The translations under genes and the position numbers were made by a program. Shown here piece after piece: positions 1 through 5,267 of a stretch of DNA of 9,842 bases. The notes beneath the pieces are model-generated. The model ran no database searches, was not told where the DNA came from, and saw only the letters and a list, made by a program, of their open reading frames with translations. The stretch comes from Clostridia bacterium (lineage in GTDB: Bacteria; Bacillota; Clostridia; Oscillospirales; CAG-272): the NCBI GenBank assembly GCA_900763885.1, contig CAAFLY010000011.1, positions 1-9,842 of the forward strand, written 5' to 3'. Position 1 is the first letter of the stretch, and each line of letters starts with the position of its first letter.

Positions 1-205
1 GCTTGCCAAAGAACTCGGTATGTCGTTCACGGAATATCTCACGAGGGAACGGATGAAAATTGCCGGAGAATTGCTCATTTCCACAAATCTCAGCATTACG
101 GATATTGCTTATCTCTTAACATACAGCGATCCCACCTATTTCATGCGCGTTTTCAAGAAAGCGACCGGTGTGACCTGCACGGAATACCGGAATCGCGGCA
201 AATGA
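1..205 (+). CDS. AraC-family transcriptional regulator, C-terminal fragment
   Basis: The gene is cut by the window edge; the first whole codon is at base 2 and the stop is TGA at 203-205. The visible 67 residues are the end of an AraC/XylS DNA-binding domain: the segment KELGMSFTEYLTRERM joins the two helix-turn-helix units, and LSITDIAYLLTYSDPTYFMRVFKKATG is the second unit, closing with the usual EYR. Two positions differ from the common family pattern: the Gly-Phe after the recognition-helix turn is Thr-Tyr, and the usual Thr-Pro before the last helix is Thr-Cys. The sensor domain is not visible, so the inducer cannot be guessed. It lies 108 bases upstream of the first surface-protein gene on the same strand, with no terminator seen between them. 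It could regulate that gene, but the gene has its own promoter. Confidence 0.85.
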   Translation, partial: LAKELGMSFTEYLTRERMKIAGELLISTNLSITDIAYLLTYSDPTYFMRVFKKATGVTCTEYRNRGK

Positions 206-238
206 TAGAATAATCCAGCAATTCGATAGTATTTTTCA

Positions 239-267
239 TTGTGTTTCTTCCGTCAAACGATTATAAT
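239..267 (+). promoter_or_regulatory. Sigma-A type promoter of the first surface-protein gene
   Basis: A perfect -10 box TATAAT (262-267) follows a weak -35 TTGTGT (239-244) with a 17-base spacer. The expected start is near 274, giving a leader of about 40 bases that ends in AGGAG (300-304), nine bases before the ATG. A small GTGT/ACAC inverted repeat (272-284) sits at the expected start. The weak -35 suggests lower basal strength, or help from an activator, compared with the promoter of the next gene. Confidence 0.6.
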
Positions 268-313
268 AAAAGTGTGAGCAACACAAATTTACTTATTTCA
301 GGAGAAAACGCAC

Positions 314-1150
314 ATGAAAAAAATCTTTTCCATTTTGCTCGCAGTATCCATGGCAGTTTCTCTCACTGTTGCGATCTCTGCGAACACCACCGGCGAAACC
401 TCTACCGCATCCTATGCAACTGTGGCGCCTGTGATTGACGGCCAGATCGACGAAATTTGGAATCACACCGCCCGTCAGACCATCGCGATCCCGGATGATT
501 TCGAATACGACATCACCGGCGGCTACACCTCGCTTCTCTGGGACGAGTCCGGCTACTATCTTCTTGCCGTAGTCGAGGATATGAGTCTGACCGAAAACGA
601 CCTGGAGGCGCGCAACTCCGTGGACTTCTGGTTCTCCGAAGCGAACACCAAGACCGACTCCTTCTCCACCGATCCCGGCGACTGGCACTTCTGCAAGGCC
701 TCTGATGGCACAGAATGCTACTACACCGGCAATGAAAACGTGTACAAGGTAGCAAAAAGTGCCGTGACCACATCTGCGGATGGCTACATCGTTGAGCTGT
801 ATGTCCCGTATCTCGGCGCAAAAGCTCCCGCGCTCGGCACGAAGATCGGCTATACCGTCTCCTTCAACGACGACGTGGACAATGACGGCGTGCGTGACGG
901 CTACGTCTTCTGGAGCGTCACCGAGGACAGCAACGCCTACTGGGAAAAGACCTCCGCGCTCCCGGATGTTGAGCTGGCAGCAGGTCCGACACTGGAAGAT
1001 CTGGGGCTGGTACCCGAAACCACCGCTGAAACCGTAGATGCTGCCGCCGAAACCGTTATTGCAGCGCCAAAAACGCTTGACGCCGGTGTGATCGCCGCGA
1101 TCTCCGCCATCGTCTCCGCCATCGGGTACACGATCTCCAAAAAGCACTGA
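314..1150 (+). CDS. Secreted CBM9-like surface protein with sorting-like C-terminal tail (paralogue A)
   Basis: The product is 278 residues and probably exported and held at the cell surface. Residues 1-23 form a Sec signal peptide (MKK, hydrophobic core, then AISA before Asn24). Residues about 35-222 look like a family 9 carbohydrate-binding module or DOMON-type beta-sandwich: APVIDGQIDEIWNHT (39-52) is the hallmark opening strand, with later SVDFWFSE and YIVELYVPY strands. A DxDxDGxxD calcium-type loop is at 187-195. Residues 226-250 are an acidic/Thr/Ala linker with repeated AET units. The end is APKTLDAG (251-258), about 17 hydrophobic residues and KKH, which resembles a cell-wall sorting signal but is not LPXTG. 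Start: AGGAG nine bases upstream of the ATG. The next gene is a paralogue with nearly the same tail. The ligand is unknown; glycan binding is inferred from the fold only. No catalytic domain is visible. Confidence 0.85.
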   Translation: MKKIFSILLAVSMAVSLTVAISANTTGETSTASYATVAPVIDGQIDEIWNHTARQTIAIPDDFEYDITGGYTSLLWDESGYYLLAVVEDMSLTENDLEARNSVDFWFSEANTKTDSFSTDPGDWHFCKASDGTECYYTGNENVYKVAKSAVTTSADGYIVELYVPYLGAKAPALGTKIGYTVSFNDDVDNDGVRDGYVFWSVTEDSNAYWEKTSALPDVELAAGPTLEDLGLVPETTAETVDAAAETVIAAPKTLDAGVIAAISAIVSAIGYTISKKH

Positions 1151-1182
1151 ATCCGCCACACCTTTCTGAAAAGCATATAGCG

Positions 1183-1220
1183 AAAAAGGGATCCGTCATT
1201 CACCCGCGGATCCCTTTTTT
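1183..1220 (+). terminator. Factor-independent terminator after paralogue A
   Basis: A perfect 13-base-pair stem pairs AAAAAGGGATCCG (1183-1195) with CGGATCCCTTTTT (1207-1219). It has an 11-base loop and ends in a T run (1215-1220). It lies 32 bases after the stop codon. The A run on the 5' side means it could also stop transcription from the other strand. It separates the two surface-protein genes into independent transcripts. Confidence 0.9.
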
Positions 1221-1243
1221 CGGATCCGGAAAACGCACGTGAG

Positions 1244-1255
1244 CTACAGCTGTAG
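1244..1255. repeat. Perfect 12-base palindrome CTACAGCTGTAG
   Basis: The sequence equals its own reverse complement. It lies between the terminator of paralogue A and the promoter of paralogue B, about 90 bases upstream of the -35 box of B. It might be a regulator site for paralogue B, but the distance is large and no matching copy was noticed near the other promoters. It may be chance. Confidence 0.3.
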
Positions 1256-1345
1256 TTATTCCGCGGCACACACCTTTTTTTGTAGCAATCCGCTATTTTC
1301 AAGCCCCAATCGCTCCCTATTTTTTCATTTTTTCGTTTTTCTCTA

Positions 1346-1374
1346 TTGACAATCTCAGATGTTCATGGTATACT
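1346..1374 (+). promoter_or_regulatory. Strong extended -10 promoter of paralogue B
   Basis: The -35 is a perfect TTGACA (1346-1351). After a 17-base spacer comes TATACT (1369-1374), preceded by the extended -10 dinucleotide TG (1366-1367). The upstream 1320-1342 stretch is T-rich, as in an UP-element-like region. With the ribosome site AAGGAGG (1418-1424), six bases before the ATG, this predicts high expression of the following gene. Confidence 0.85.
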
Positions 1375-1380
1375 ATCGAC

Positions 1381-1396
1381 AGTGAGGAAAGTCACT
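1381..1396 (+). other. 5'-terminal stem-loop in the paralogue B leader
   Basis: AGTGA (1381-1385) and TCACT (1392-1396) can pair around a six-base loop. The repeat begins about seven bases after the -10 box, so it would sit at the very 5' end of the transcript. Such stem-loops can slow mRNA decay. It could instead be an operator just downstream of the promoter. The evidence is only the inverted repeat and its position. Confidence 0.4.
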
Positions 1397-1430
1397 ATAT
1401 CATTATTTACATTTCACAAGGAGGTTTCTC

Positions 1431-2324
1431 ATGAAAAAGACACTTTCTCTGCTTCTCGCTGCGATCTGCACGCTTTCCATGGCAGTATGTGCTATGGCGG
1501 ATTCCACCACGAATGAGCAGCGCGAAATCCCTAAGGCGGCGACCGCTCCGACCATCGATGGCAAGATGACCGACGATGAATGGGCAAACGCTCTCGCCTG
1601 CAAGGTCAATAAGGACACCACCACCGCTGTAGCCGGCACGCTGGACACCTGTCCGGACGCCACCTACTACTGGATGTGGGACGATACCGGTCTGTATTTC
1701 TTCGGTTCTGTCAAGGATTCCACCCCGAACGGCGTGGTACACAACCAGGGCGATGGCTCCTACAACTCCGGCGACGGTATTCAGTTCTGCATTTATCCGG
1801 ATATCACCGCTTCCGGAAGTGAAGTCGGCACCTTATATTTCTGGTCTCTCGTTGTCTGCGCTGACGGTTCTGTCGGTGTTGGCGAACACTTCACGTTCGG
1901 TACCGGTTCTGCCGGCGCGGATGTTCCGGCTGCCAAGGCTGTTGCTGTAAAGAACGGAGACTCCTACGACATCGAAGCATACCTGCCTACCTCCTGCTGG
2001 GAAAGCTCCACTCCTCCGATCGACATCTGCGAAGGCACTACCTTCTCTCTTGCGAACGTTCTGATGGAACATGACGGCACGAACCAGAGCCTCATGACCG
2101 ATACCGCATGGTTCGACGGCGCAAACTCCAACAAGTACACCCTCGTATCCACCCCGGCTGGTCACGTAGAAGCTCCCGAAACCGACGCTGAGGTTGTGGA
2201 CGTTGTAGATACCACCACTGCCGAAACCACTGTTGTGGCTCCGAAGACCTTTGACGCCGGTGTGATCGCCGCTGTTGTTGCAATCGTCTCCGCTGCTGGC
2301 TACGCTGTTTCCAAGAAGCACTAA
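1431..2324 (+). CDS. Secreted CBM9-like surface protein with sorting-like C-terminal tail (paralogue B)
   Basis: The product is 297 residues and probably an abundant surface protein. Residues 1-23 form a signal peptide ending VCAMA before Asp24. The mature part opens with the CBM9/DOMON-type motif APTIDGKMTDDEWANA (39-54), followed by WMWDDTGLYFFGSVKD and GDGIQFCIYPD strands. The calcium-type DxDxDG loop of paralogue A is not kept; the matching segment reads ANVLMEHDGTNQ. Residues 246-268 are an acidic/Thr linker. The tail is APKTFDAG (270-277), a hydrophobic stretch and SKKH, with only a few changes from paralogue A. Start: AAGGAGG six bases before the ATG. Promoter, ribosome site and terminator are all strong. 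The body is clearly diverged from A while the tail is nearly identical, so the tail is probably under its own constraint (attachment or export). Ligand and exact function are unknown. Confidence 0.85.
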   Translation: MKKTLSLLLAAICTLSMAVCAMADSTTNEQREIPKAATAPTIDGKMTDDEWANALACKVNKDTTTAVAGTLDTCPDATYYWMWDDTGLYFFGSVKDSTPNGVVHNQGDGSYNSGDGIQFCIYPDITASGSEVGTLYFWSLVVCADGSVGVGEHFTFGTGSAGADVPAAKAVAVKNGDSYDIEAYLPTSCWESSTPPIDICEGTTFSLANVLMEHDGTNQSLMTDTAWFDGANSNKYTLVSTPAGHVEAPETDAEVVDVVDTTTAETTVVAPKTFDAGVIAAVVAIVSAAGYAVSKKH

Positions 2325-2341
2325 GCCCGGTCGCGTACATA

Positions 2342-2431
2342 GGCGGAAGGAATTCCGTGTGCGAAAAACGACAATTTTATAACCGTACCGGCGCATGATG
2401 GGAGACGGCTCTGTATTTGCTGTCTTCCGCC
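2342..2431 (+). repeat. Long-range inverted repeat in the 3' untranslated region of paralogue B
   Basis: GGCGGAAG (2342-2349) is exactly complementary to CTTCCGCC (2424-2431). A second complementary pair, GTACCG (2385-2390) and CGGTAC (2442-2447), lies nearby, though the two pairings cannot form fully at the same time without a pseudoknot. With the terminator at 2450-2482 this gives the transcript an approximately 158-base tail that could be structured. No credible protein is encoded here. It could be a 3'-derived small RNA or simply spacer. Confidence 0.35.
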
Positions 2432-2449
2432 GCGTGACCTACGGTACAC

Positions 2450-2482
2450 AAAAAGGACTCGTATCTCTGCGAGTCCTTTTTT
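2450..2482 (+). terminator. Factor-independent terminator of paralogue B
   Basis: AAAAAGGACTCG (2450-2461) pairs perfectly with CGAGTCCTTTTT (2470-2481) around an eight-base loop. The pairing ends in a run of six T (2477-2482). It lies about 125 bases after the stop codon, an unusually long 3' tail for a bacterial gene. The A-rich 5' arm would allow some termination of minus-strand transcripts too. Confidence 0.9.
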
Positions 2483-2684
2483 CTTTGCCATATCTATTTT
2501 TTATGTTAGGGATGCGCGAAAGAATCGTATTTTTGCGCATCACGCTTGGATATATAGGTTTTCTGCGCAAAATCCATATAAATCGGCGTATTCCTAGTGA
2601 ACCTCTGAATAAATCGGATTTTTGCGATAAAAGGCTGAAATATAAGGGCTTTTATTGCAAAAATAACATGAAATCAGAGGCTTC
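2483..2684. other. Non-coding, AT-rich intergenic region with successive hairpins
   Basis: Together with the 3' tail of paralogue B, this is the largest stretch without a supported gene (360 bases from 2325 to 2684). Beyond the terminator it holds three imperfect inverted repeats in a row: 2512-2540 (ATGCGC/GCGCAT outer stem), 2547-2584 (16-base arms, 10 Watson-Crick pairs plus 2 possible G-U pairs) and 2602-2680. It lies between two converging transcription units, downstream of rrf2 and downstream of paralogue B. It is richer in A and T than the genes on either side. A 124-codon frame crosses it, but this has no ribosome site and runs through the terminator. Confidence 0.6.
2602..2680. repeat. 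79-base imperfect inverted repeat just downstream of rrf2
   Basis: Two 34-base arms (2602-2635 and 2647-2680) flank an 11-base loop, and 26 of 34 positions are complementary. The ends CCTCTGA/TCAGAGG and the inner blocks ATTTTTGC and ATAAAAG pair perfectly. It starts four bases after the rrf2 stop codon when read on the minus strand. No T run follows on that strand, so it is not a classic terminator, though it could block 3' exonucleases. Perfect 7-base ends also fit a degenerate miniature inverted-repeat element, but no flanking target duplication is visible. Confidence 0.6.
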
Positions 2685-3110
2685 TCAGATGACGTATTCG
2701 TTGCCGTCCGCACCTCTTGTCAGATCCGCCAATGTGATCCCGTCGAAAAAACGTGCGGTCATCTCGTGATACTGTTTCCACATCGGCAGTGTCCGACATT
2801 CGGCGGCGCGGCCACAGACCGATGCGTTCTCCGACAAACAGGCAACCGGTGCCATATCCACCTCCGTCAGCCGCAGGATCTCCCAAATCGTATACTCCTC
2901 CGGCGCGCGTGTCAATCGGTATCCGCCACCCTTGCCATGCTGCCCTTCCACCAGTCCCGCTTTGGTCAGTGTCGGGATGAACTTCTCAACATACTTTTGG
3001 GAAATCCCCTGCCGCTCCGCGATCTCCTTCAGGGGAATGTAATCACCGCCGCCATGCTCCGCAAGATCCGCAAGCATCCGAATGGCATATCGTCCGCGGG
3101 TTGAAATCAT
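2685..3110 (-). CDS. Rrf2-family transcriptional regulator (CymR/IscR-like)
   Basis: The product is 141 residues, the usual family length. It starts MISTRGRYAIRMLADLAEHG, the Rrf2 signature; residues 26-49 form the winged helix-turn-helix (IAERQGISQKYVEKFIPTL) and HGKGGGYRLTR is the wing. Three cysteines, C91-x7-C99-x5-C105, lie where IscR-type proteins bind an iron-sulfur cluster, with a slightly wider first spacing than in IscR, so cluster binding is plausible. The protein ends GADGNEYVI with a free C-terminal isoleucine. Start: AAGGAGG (3119-3125) eight bases before the ATG, 26 bases after the mnmA stop. It is the last gene of the cysK-mnmA-rrf2 operon. In Bacillus the Rrf2 protein CymR controls cysteine metabolism with CysK as partner, so a sulfur or Fe-S sensing role is likely. 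Whether it is CymR-like or IscR-like is open. Confidence 0.88.
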   Translation of the reverse strand: MISTRGRYAIRMLADLAEHGGGDYIPLKEIAERQGISQKYVEKFIPTLTKAGLVEGQHGKGGGYRLTRAPEEYTIWEILRLTEVDMAPVACLSENASVCGRAAECRTLPMWKQYHEMTARFFDGITLADLTRGADGNEYVI

Positions 3111-3136
3111 ACTGTTCTCCTCCTTCTTCCAGTGGT

Positions 3137-4243
3137 TCAGCGATTCTCGGCCTTCTCTGTCAATACACCGCCGCCAAGCACGGTGTCTCCTTTATAAAAC
3201 ACCGCCGCTTGTCCCGGTGTCACCGCGCGCTGCGGATGGTCGAACCGGATCCGTACATGCGTCTCATCGAGCGGTGTTATGGCGGCACTCTGCTCCGGCT
3301 GATGATACCGGATTTTCACGGCACACCGGATAGGCTCCCGCAGTGCTTCCCCATCGATCCAGTGGCAATCTTCTACGATGGCGGTATCCGTATACAGTGC
3401 CGATTCCGTGCCGAGTGTGACGGTGCCGCGTGCCGGATCGATCCCACAAACGTACAGTCGCTCTGACGCGGATATACCGAGCCCGCGCCGCTGTCCGATC
3501 GTATAGTGGATGATACCGCGATGGGTGCCGATTTTCCTGCCCGTCGTATCGACAAAATCCCCTGGCGCGGCAGGTTCTCCCGTCCGCGCCTCGACCACCC
3601 GGGCATAATCGCCGTCCGGTACAAAACAGATGTCCTGACTGTCCGGCTTTTCGGCACAGCACAATCCGCCGGACGCCGCGATCGATCGGGTCGTCTGCTT
3701 CGAAAGACCGCCGAGTGGGAAGAGGGTATGGGCAAGCTGCTCTTTTGTCATGCCATACAGCACATAGCTCTGATCTTTTGTGGGATCCAGCGCTTTTTTC
3801 AGGCGATAGGTGCCGTTCTCGCAGACAATACGCGCGTAATGCCCGGTCGCGATGTAATCACAGCCGAGCAGCTTCGCACGGGTATAGAGCTTATCAAACT
3901 TCATATGCCGATTGCATTCGATGCACGGATTCGGCGTTCTCCCCGACCGATATGCCGCTGCAAACGGATCTATGACACGCGCGGCAAAATCGTCCGTGAA
4001 GTTGAATACATAGTACGCCATTCCGAGGTGATACGCCACCCGCCGGGCGTCCTCCACATCGTTAAGGGAACAGCACGTGTGTCCGGTGGGAGTTCCGGCA
4101 TCCTCGTTCCGGTACAGCTTCATGGTGCAGCCGATGCACTCGTTTCCTGCGTCACAGAGCAGTTTTGCCGTAACAGAGGAATCCACACCGCCAGACATTG
4201 CCACAAGAATCCGTTTGCCGTGCGGCAGATTTTCGATACACAC
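3137..4243 (-). CDS. mnmA: tRNA-specific 2-thiouridylase MnmA
   Basis: This enzyme activates uridine 34 of Lys, Glu and Gln tRNAs with ATP and inserts sulfur to give 2-thiouridine; it acts in the cytoplasm. The 368-residue protein carries the PP-loop ATP site SGGVDSS (17-23), the GRTPNPCIECN segment whose Cys110 matches the first catalytic cysteine, the DQSY motif (157-160), and SQDICFV with Cys206 as the second catalytic cysteine. The C-terminal beta-barrel is complete, so the enzyme looks functional. The HTCCSL segment near residue 57 is typical of clostridial members. The start is GTG at 4243, five bases after the cysK stop, without a good ribosome site. The next ATG (residue 16) would remove the first strand before the PP-loop. 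Translation is therefore probably coupled to cysK. No cysteine desulfurase, its usual sulfur donor, is encoded beside it. Confidence 0.95.
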   Translation of the reverse strand: MCIENLPHGKRILVAMSGGVDSSVTAKLLCDAGNECIGCTMKLYRNEDAGTPTGHTCCSLNDVEDARRVAYHLGMAYYVFNFTDDFAARVIDPFAAAYRSGRTPNPCIECNRHMKFDKLYTRAKLLGCDYIATGHYARIVCENGTYRLKKALDPTKDQSYVLYGMTKEQLAHTLFPLGGLSKQTTRSIAASGGLCCAEKPDSQDICFVPDGDYARVVEARTGEPAAPGDFVDTTGRKIGTHRGIIHYTIGQRRGLGISASERLYVCGIDPARGTVTLGTESALYTDTAIVEDCHWIDGEALREPIRCAVKIRYHQPEQSAAITPLDETHVRIRFDHPQRAVTPGQAAVFYKGDTVLGGGVLTEKAENR

Positions 4244-4248
4244 GCCGT

Positions 4249-5181
4249 TCAGTCGGCAAAGAGCGGCGTGGACAGGTAACGGTCGCCGGTATCGGGCAGG
4301 AGCACCACGATCGTTTTGCCCTTGTTCTCCGGACGCTTCGCCAGCTCAATCGCAGCCCATGTCGCAGCTCCCGATGAAATCCCGACGAGTACACCCTCGC
4401 GTTTACCGATGAGCTTGCCTGTTGCAAATGCGTCGTCGTTCTCCACCGGGATGATGTCGTCGTAAACCTTGGTGTCGAGCACATCGGGGACAAATCCCGC
4501 GCCGATACCCTGGATCTTGTGCGGACCAGCCTTGCCGGTGGACAGTACCGCGGAGGTCTTGGGTTCGACCGCGACAACCTGGACAGCCGGGTTCTTCGAT
4601 TTCAGATACTGTCCGACACCTGTGATCGTGCCTCCTGTGCCAACGCCCGCCACGAAAATGTCCACCTTACCGTCCGTGTCGTCCCAGATTTCCGGTCCGG
4701 TATGTTCGAAATGCGCCTTCGGGTTTGCCGGATTGACGAATTGTCCCGGAATAAAGCTGTTCGGGATCTCGCGCGCCAGTTCGTCCGCCTTGGCAATCGC
4801 GCCCTTCATTCCGGCGGCACCCTCGGTCAGCACCAGCTCCGCGCCGTATGCCTTCATAATCTGCCGCCGCTCTACGGACATCGTTTCCGGCATGACGATG
4901 ATGATCCGGTACCCTCTTGCCGCCGCGACCGACGCCAGTCCAATGCCCGTATTGCCGGAGGTCGGCTCGATGATCACGGAGCCTTCCTTTAGCAGTCCCT
5001 TTGCCTCCGCGTCCTCGATCATCGCCTTGGCAATCCGGTCCTTTACGGATCCACCGGGATTGAAGTATTCGAGCTTGGCAAGGATTTTCGCCTCCAGGCC
5101 GAGTGCTTTTTCGATGTGTGTCAGCTCCAGAAGCGGTGTGCCGCCGATAAGCTGATCTGCGGTTGTATAGATGCGTGCCAT
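4249..5181 (-). CDS. cysK: Cysteine synthase (O-acetylserine sulfhydrylase)
   Basis: This PLP enzyme makes cysteine from O-acetylserine and sulfide. The 310-residue length is typical. Visible motifs are GGSVKDR with the PLP lysine Lys47, the phosphate/substrate loop TSGNTG (74-79), the glycine loop GTGGT (181-185), GISSGAA (267-273) near the pyridine nitrogen, and the CysK ending RYLSTPLFAD. The ATG at 5181 is chosen because GGGAGG (5188-5193) lies six bases upstream and the protein then begins MARIYTTADQLIGGTPLLEL as in the family. A longer frame to 5250 would run through the -10 box. It is the first gene of a three-gene operon with mnmA and rrf2. Cystathionine beta-synthase-like relatives share the fold, but the ending favours CysK. 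Confidence 0.95.
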   Translation of the reverse strand: MARIYTTADQLIGGTPLLELTHIEKALGLEAKILAKLEYFNPGGSVKDRIAKAMIEDAEAKGLLKEGSVIIEPTSGNTGIGLASVAAARGYRIIIVMPETMSVERRQIMKAYGAELVLTEGAAGMKGAIAKADELAREIPNSFIPGQFVNPANPKAHFEHTGPEIWDDTDGKVDIFVAGVGTGGTITGVGQYLKSKNPAVQVVAVEPKTSAVLSTGKAGPHKIQGIGAGFVPDVLDTKVYDDIIPVENDDAFATGKLIGKREGVLVGISSGAATWAAIELAKRPENKGKTIVVLLPDTGDRYLSTPLFAD

Positions 5182-5187
5182 AGTGTG

Positions 5188-5193
5188 CCTCCC
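5188..5193 (-). promoter_or_regulatory. Ribosome binding site that fixes the cysK start
   Basis: GGGAGG on the minus strand lies six bases before the ATG at 5181. The upstream in-frame codon at 5250 has no such site and lies upstream of the expected transcription start. Confidence 0.85.
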
Positions 5194-5231
5194 AAAAATC
5201 CTGTTCCATTTACTCCACCACTCCGGTGGGT

Positions 5232-5249
5232 TGGTGGTATTATACACCA
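5232..5249. promoter_or_regulatory. Candidate operator: near-palindrome over the cysK -10 box
   Basis: Read on the minus strand, TGGTGTATAATACCACCA contains the dyad GTAT-A-ATAC. This is flanked by TGGT and ACCA, which pair once a single extra C is skipped. It covers the -10 box and probably reaches the transcription start, the usual place for a repressor site. The operon encodes an Rrf2 regulator, so autoregulation is a natural guess. I cannot match it with certainty to a published CymR or IscR box. Confidence 0.45.
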
Positions 5250-5267
5250 CGCAATGGGATTTGTCAA
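5239..5267 (-). promoter_or_regulatory. Consensus sigma-A promoter of cysK-mnmA-rrf2
   Basis: On the minus strand TTGACA (5262-5267) and TATAAT (5239-5244) are both perfect and separated by exactly 17 bases. The expected start is near 5232, giving a leader of about 50 bases. That leader is too short for a T-box or SAM riboswitch, so control more likely acts on the promoter itself. A fully consensus promoter on a biosynthetic operon usually implies repression. Confidence 0.9.

Noticed and set aside
293..1159. 288-codon minus-strand frame opposite paralogue A
   Set aside because: It is a shadow of the real gene. The sense frame has a signal peptide, domain motifs and a ribosome site.
2602..2680. 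Insertion sequence
   Set aside because: There is no transposase, no target duplication and the length is only 79 bases; at most it is a remnant of a miniature element.
2483..2684. CRISPR array in the repeat-like intergenic region
   Set aside because: The repeats are short, imperfect and unevenly spaced, with hairpins instead of unique spacers, and no cas genes are nearby.
2395..2769. 124-codon plus-strand open frame after paralogue B
   Set aside because: It has no ribosome site, runs through the terminator and hairpins, and its end lies antisense to rrf2. The protein resembles no family I know.
3506..4279. 257-codon plus-strand frame opposite mnmA
   Set aside because: Antisense shadow of mnmA, which is certain from the PP-loop and catalytic cysteines.
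5182..5238. Riboswitch or T-box leader for the cysteine operon
   Set aside because: The leader is only about 50 bases and has no terminator hairpin, T-box sequence or SAM-box features.
5182..5250. Longer start for cysK
   Set aside because: The extra 23 residues are outside the family pattern, and the region contains the promoter -10 box; the ribosome site points to the ATG at 5181.
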